DNA from: JAVBKE01 sp031554215
Lineage (GTDB): Bacteria; Bacillota; Bacilli; JARBTR01
NCBI GenBank assembly: GCA_031554215.1
Contig: JAVBKF010000008.1
Location: 1-8,285 of the forward strand
Direction: 5' to 3'
DNA: 8,285 bases
Shown here: one piece after another, positions 5,551 to 8,285 of the stretch
Layout of the letters: each line of letters starts with the position of its first letter
Numbering within the stretch: position 1 is the first letter of the stretch
Program-made: the position numbers and the translations under genes
The notes under the pieces: model-generated
What the model saw: only the letters and a program-made list of their open reading frames with translations
Databases searched by the model: none
Told to the model about the DNA's origin: nothing

Positions 5551-6268
5551 GGTTTTGGTAGGGATGTGAGAGGAAGTGAAATTGTAGCGGTTTATATGAT
5601 GAAAAATCGAATGCCTGCTGTTTTTTAACATTTAGGACGAACGGCTAGTAAGTGTCGTACTCATTTTGCTGTCGTTTTATTTGACATTTTCTATAATAAA
5701 AGAAAAGGTTTACTGACAGGCATTTACCCACTTGATGACTAGGTGTACGATAAAATTAGAAAAATAATCGTTATTGATGATTTGGGATAGGAAATGGTTT
5801 TACTTACGTTTGAAATTAGCACCGAGCTAAAGTATCTGAAAAATGAGTGGATAGATGAAATCTTGATGAAAAACAAGAAATACAAGATTGTCCATGTAAC
5901 TGTTCTAAGTACGCTCCTGTTATCAACGAGCATGACTTAGATAAACAGGGTGAACTTTTCGTGGGGTTTGATGGCTTAACACATCATGCCGCTATATCGA
6001 ATAGATTTGTCGCATGATTGTTCAAAGGTGTAAATGACTAAGGAGATTAAGTAAAACTGATAAATAAATTGTTAATTTTATGCGTTTTTTCTACTGGATC
6101 AAGGATATTAAATGGATGTGGGTAACTGACCAAGAGTAAGCGCTTATTAAAGATCGGAATGTACGAAGGGTAAAAAATATGGTAAAGTAATGACTTATGG
6201 TTTATAAATAGGGTGACCGATAAAGAGGAAATACTGTGGCATCCAAAAATAATGAAAGAGGGATCGTA
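5551..6268. other. About 700 bases without an intact gene; decayed coding fragments
   Basis: I see no complete gene here. Two overlapping short open stretches are listed separately (5794-6017). The rest is A/T-rich with many stops in all frames. TTGACA (5681-5686) and TATAAT (5692-5697) are both present but only 5 bases apart, so they do not form one promoter. The last 60 bases contain a TATAAA at 6203-6208 that could be the -10 box of the VOC gene, but there is no good -35. No RNA gene or riboswitch structure was recognised. Confidence 0.5.
5794..6017 (+). pseudogene. Fragment of an unrecognised gene in two overlapping frames
   Basis: A 48-codon frame with ATG 5794 (MVLLTFEISTELKYLKNEW) runs to TAG 5938-5940. 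It overlaps a startless open stretch, 5859-6017, in another frame. That stretch reads like protein: a CPCNC cluster, then KQGELFVGFDGLTHHA, ending at TGA 6015. A shift between the two frames near 5860-5930 would join them into about 70 residues. A weak GGGATAGG lies before the ATG. I do not recognise the family. It could be a small gene broken by a frameshift or two unrelated chance frames. Confidence 0.25.
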
Positions 6269-6676
6269 ATGACAAGAACAACATTTATTAATTTACCAAT
6301 TAAGGATGTAAACAAAACAAAAGAATTCTTTGGAAATCTTGGTTTTGAATTTAATACACAATTTAGTGATGAAAAGGCATTGTGTATGATAATCAGTGAG
6401 CAAGTAAAGGTTATGCTTCTTCAAGAGAGCCATTACAGTACATTTACAACGAAAGAAATAGCAGATGCGAAAAAATCAAACGAGGTGATCATTTGCCTAT
6501 CTGCCACTAGTAGAGAAGAGGTTATGAGCCTGGTAGACAAAGCGATAGCAGCTGGAGGAAAGAAATCCAATGATATGCAAGACCACGGTTGGATGCTTGT
6601 TGGTAGTTTTGAAGATCTTGATGGACACTTATGGGAAATTGCGTACATGGATGAAAGTGCTATTCCTCAAGGGTAA
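6269..6676 (+). CDS. VOC (glyoxalase/bleomycin-resistance/extradiol dioxygenase fold) family protein
   Basis: A 135-residue single-domain protein with the paired beta-alpha-beta-beta-beta pattern of the VOC superfamily. The first module runs from about residue 4 (TFINLPIKDVNKTKEFFGNLGFEFN) to 52. The second is about 73-126, ending in DLDGHLWEIAY, the usual C-terminal VOC motif; H120 and E123 lie where metal ligands often occur, though the full ligand set is not clear. The subgroup resembles small glyoxalase/lactoylglutathione-lyase-like proteins of unknown substrate; a specific reaction or resistance cannot be assigned. ATG 6269 is preferred because GAGGG (6258-6262) lies 6 bases upstream; an in-frame GTG at 6236 adds 11 residues without a good ribosome site. 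The gene is monocistronic with its own terminator. It is cytoplasmic; no signal peptide. Confidence 0.9.
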   Translation: MTRTTFINLPIKDVNKTKEFFGNLGFEFNTQFSDEKALCMIISEQVKVMLLQESHYSTFTTKEIADAKKSNEVIICLSATSREEVMSLVDKAIAAGGKKSNDMQDHGWMLVGSFEDLDGHLWEIAYMDESAIPQG

Positions 6677-6702
6677 TTTAATTGTAAAACACAATATAAA
6701 TG

Positions 6703-6736
6703 GAGCCGCCTACAATGAAAAATTAGGCGGCTCTTT
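6703..6736 (+). terminator. Intrinsic terminator of the VOC gene
   Basis: A perfect 10-base-pair G/C-rich stem, GAGCCGCCTA (6703-6712) with TAGGCGGCTC (6724-6733), around an 11-base A-rich loop, followed by TTTCTATTT. The symmetrical stem could also act in the opposite direction. Confidence 0.92.
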
Positions 6737-6769
6737 CTATTTGAGAGAAATGCTATTTTACTTTAATTA

Positions 6770-6799
6770 TTGCCGGAATTTAAAGGATTTTTCTATAAT
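6770..6799 (+). promoter_or_regulatory. Sigma-A-type promoter
   Basis: TTGCCG (6770-6775, 4 of 6 to TTGACA), an 18-base spacer and a perfect TATAAT (6794-6799). Transcription would start near 6806 and reads toward the 21-codon frame and the broken transposase. Confidence 0.55.
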
Positions 6800-6822
6800 A
6801 TCGATAAAGTGAGGTGTTTATA

Positions 6823-6888
6823 TTGTTACAACGAAAAGAGTATGTTTGGAATGTCAACACTTTTTCAAACAACTTTTTTAAGGGGTAA
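6823..6888 (+). pseudogene. 21-codon frame behind a promoter and ribosome site; probably the head of a truncated gene
   Basis: TTG 6823 is preceded by GAGGTG (6811-6816) at 6 bases and by the promoter at 6770-6799. The frame reads MLQRKEYVWNVNTFSNNFF and stops at TAA 6886-6888, which lies inside the 10-base tandem repeat. Having both transcription and translation signals but an immediate stop, it looks like the start of a gene whose body has been lost. It could instead be a leader peptide. I do not recognise the sequence. Confidence 0.3.
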
Positions 6889-6903
6889 GTTGTGGTAAGT
6901 TGT
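6884..6903. repeat. Perfect 10-base tandem repeat
   Basis: GGTAAGTTGT occurs twice without spacing. The duplication adds 10 bases, not a multiple of three, so it would shift any reading frame crossing it. This may be how the frame starting at 6823 was closed. Confidence 0.7.
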
Positions 6904-7127
6904 AAAATGAATTGCCCAAGAAAGATCTTTATGTGCTGAAAAAGAGTAATGGATCGTGGTATGGGCATCAAGAGCCGTTGAGCTCATCCTCTTGACCTCC
7001 ACACCACAAACCATTAAAAGATTAGTAAACACAGAGGAGAAGAGTATGCATGCGCATAAAAAAGACCTCATCATCGTTCAAATCAGTAACACTAAAGTTG
7101 CGGCACTAAGCGACTGGAGTGAACAAG

Positions 7128-8208
7128 ATGGGTCAAAAAAATAATACCGCAAAAAAGCAGAAATCGAAACAAATAAATGAGCGTGAACGATATAAAATTG
7201 AAGCCTTGCTGGACTTGGGAAAGACACCATAAGAAGTAGCAGACCAACTCGGCCGAGATCGCCGAACGATAGAAAGAGAAGTCAAGCAAGGTTCTGTGAT
7301 ACAGCTAGATAGCCAGTTAGACGAGCGAAAGAAATATTGTGCTGACGCTGGTCAACGTGTGTATGGTGAGCGAGGCGCAAATAAAGGAAGACAACTAAAA
7401 ATTGGGTATGATCACAAGCTTGCCACAGACATTGAAAAAAAGATTGGTGAAGACAACTACTTACCAGACGCTGTAATAGGCGAGATCAAAGAGCAAGGGT
7501 GAATATTTCAAACCAATATCTGTACAATTATATTGATCAAAACGTGTTCATCACCATCAGTAATAAAGACTTACCAGTAAAAAAGAATGATCAAAAGCGA
7601 CAACATCATCATGTGCCGAAAGTTGCGCTAAACAATTGAAATGGACGCAGTGTTGAAGAGCGAGCAGAAGAAATTGATACACGAAAAGTCTATGGACACT
7701 GGGAAATGGATTGTGTAGTTGGTAGCGGAAAGGCGGCCCTACTCGTTCTGACAGAAAGAAGCACGCGCCAAGAGATGTAAAGGCAAAAAAACAAGCATGT
7801 GTGATTCAAGTGCTTGATAAGCTCGAACGGAACCATAAGCAACATTTCACAAAGCTATTCAAAAGCATCACAATGGATAACAGAGAAGAATCCGTCATTC
7901 AACAGGGCATTGAGAACTCCTGTTTAAAGAAAAACCTACTTAGAACAACGTGTTATTATGCTCATCCCTACAGTTCATGGGAGCGAGGAAGTAATGAGGT
8001 GAACAACAAGCTCATTAGACGTTTCATTCCTAAGGGAAGTAAAATTGAGCTTTTCACAGCGAAAGAAATCAAACGAATTGAGCATTGGATGAATCACTAT
8101 CCAAGAAGAATCTTTGGGTATAAAACGTCAAATCAAATGGTTTTAGCGCTTTCTGCGGAACTGGTAGATGATGGTAGGGAATTAAAGTTGCAATTTATAT
8201 ACGCTTAA
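7128..8208 (+). pseudogene. IS30-family transposase, inactivated by two stops and two frameshifts
   Basis: ATG 7128 follows GGAGTG (7116-7121) at 6 bases. The pieces, joined across the lesions, give about 360 residues, a normal length for IS30-family DDE transposases. The N-terminus has the family helix-turn-helix (INERERYKIEALLDLGK, then EVADQLGRDRRTIEREVKQG). The core keeps D in GHWEMDCVVG (codon 7709-7711), D in TMDNREE (7876-7878) and E in SWERGSNEVNNKLIRRFIPKG (7996-7998). Lesions: TAA at 7230; a frame change near 7497-7500, best explained by loss of one G; TGA at 7637 (probably CGA before); and a second frame change near 7777, again one base lost. The G usually after the second catalytic D is R here. 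The last intact piece, 7801-8208, could still be translated from a GTG but lacks the first catalytic D and the DNA-binding head. The gene cannot make an active enzyme as read. Confidence 0.88.
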
Positions 8209-8285
8209 ACATTTCAAGAAAACGGTTGTTATAAATTAGATTATATGGTCTAATAGTCTTTGAAAGCATAAAAACAACAAAAAAA
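7128..8285 (+). mobile_element. Remnant of an IS30-family insertion sequence, ends not defined
   Basis: The element is recognised only from its broken transposase. I could not find terminal inverted repeats or a target duplication: the left boundary may lie anywhere between about 6890 and 7127, and the right one in or beyond the A/T-rich tail 8209-8285. That tail has a 6-bp hairpin (ATTAGA 8235-8240 with TCTAAT 8249-8254) and ends in an A-run at the window edge. No passenger gene is present. Confidence 0.6.

Larger units (their letters stand above)
6737..7127. other. Gap between the VOC gene and the transposase: promoter, short frames, tandem repeat
   Basis: No intact gene is recognised. The stretch holds a good sigma-A-type promoter (6770-6799), a 21-codon frame behind a ribosome site (6823-6888), a perfect 10-base tandem repeat (6884-6903), and an open frame from GTG 6956 to TAA 7144 (62 codons, reading RAVELILLTSTPQTIKRLV and then KKDLIIVQISNT) that overlaps the transposase start. 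The short frames may be remains of a gene disrupted when the insertion sequence arrived, or part of the left end of the element. Confidence 0.45.

Noticed and set aside
5681..5697. TTGACA and TATAAT as a consensus promoter
   Set aside because: Both hexamers are perfect but only 5 bases separate them; a functional sigma-A promoter needs about 17.
7490..7505. Programmed frameshift in the transposase
   Set aside because: IS30-family transposases are normally made from one frame, there is no typical A-rich slippery heptamer here, and two stops elsewhere show the gene is simply broken.
7093..8191. TAAAGTTGC at 7093-7101 and 8183-8191 as insertion-sequence ends
   Set aside because: The two copies are in the same orientation, while IS30-family ends are inverted repeats; the right copy also lies inside the transposase coding sequence.
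1..8285. CRISPR array, tRNA or rRNA genes
   Set aside because: No regularly spaced direct repeats and no cloverleaf or rRNA-like stretches were seen on reading both strands.

Overview
The window looks like chromosome from a low-to-moderate GC Gram-positive bacterium, most likely Bacillaceae/Planococcaceae. The evidence is strong AGGAGG-type ribosome binding sites, GTG and TTG starts, intrinsic terminators with U-runs, a lipoprotein-type NrfA with a four-heme NrfH, and an NreC-like response regulator. All genes that I can support are on the + strand.

Positions 1-1742 form a regulatory cluster. It holds the last 51 codons of a sensor histidine kinase of the NreB/LiaS/DegS type, a NarL/LuxR-family response regulator closest in my recollection to NreC, and a GAF-domain protein. 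The GAF half resembles the nitrate sensor NreA, and the C-terminal half looks like a kinase ATPase domain without its ATP-binding motifs. A stretch of about 740 bases follows (1743-2484) with only short broken reading frames and a long hairpin.

Positions 2484-4592 are the metabolic core: nrfH and nrfA, overlapping by one base and closed by a strong terminator. They encode the membrane menaquinol dehydrogenase and the pentaheme nitrite reductase that reduces nitrite to ammonium (respiratory ammonification, DNRA). Upstream lies a near-perfect Fnr-type palindrome whose centre falls at -41.5 from the start predicted by a TACAAT -10 box, the arrangement of class II Fnr activation. The simplest model is that Fnr switches nrfHA on without oxygen, while the neighbouring Nre-like kinase, regulator and GAF protein add oxygen/nitrate information. 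Control of nrfHA by the Nre-like proteins is inferred from position only.

Positions 4593-6736 hold two ordinary stand-alone genes, each with a terminator: a six-helix DUF2238 membrane protein (E. coli YjdF type) and a small VOC/glyoxalase-fold protein. They are separated by about 800 bases of mostly non-coding, apparently decayed DNA.

Positions 6737-8285 are accessory DNA: a good sigma-A promoter leading into a 21-codon frame, a perfect 10-bp tandem repeat, and an IS30-family transposase inactivated by two nonsense codons and two apparent single-base deletions. I could not identify terminal inverted repeats. I see no rRNA, tRNA, CRISPR array or convincing riboswitch. The most noteworthy items are the Fnr-type nrfHA promoter and the GAF/degenerate-kinase protein beside the Nre-like two-component pair.
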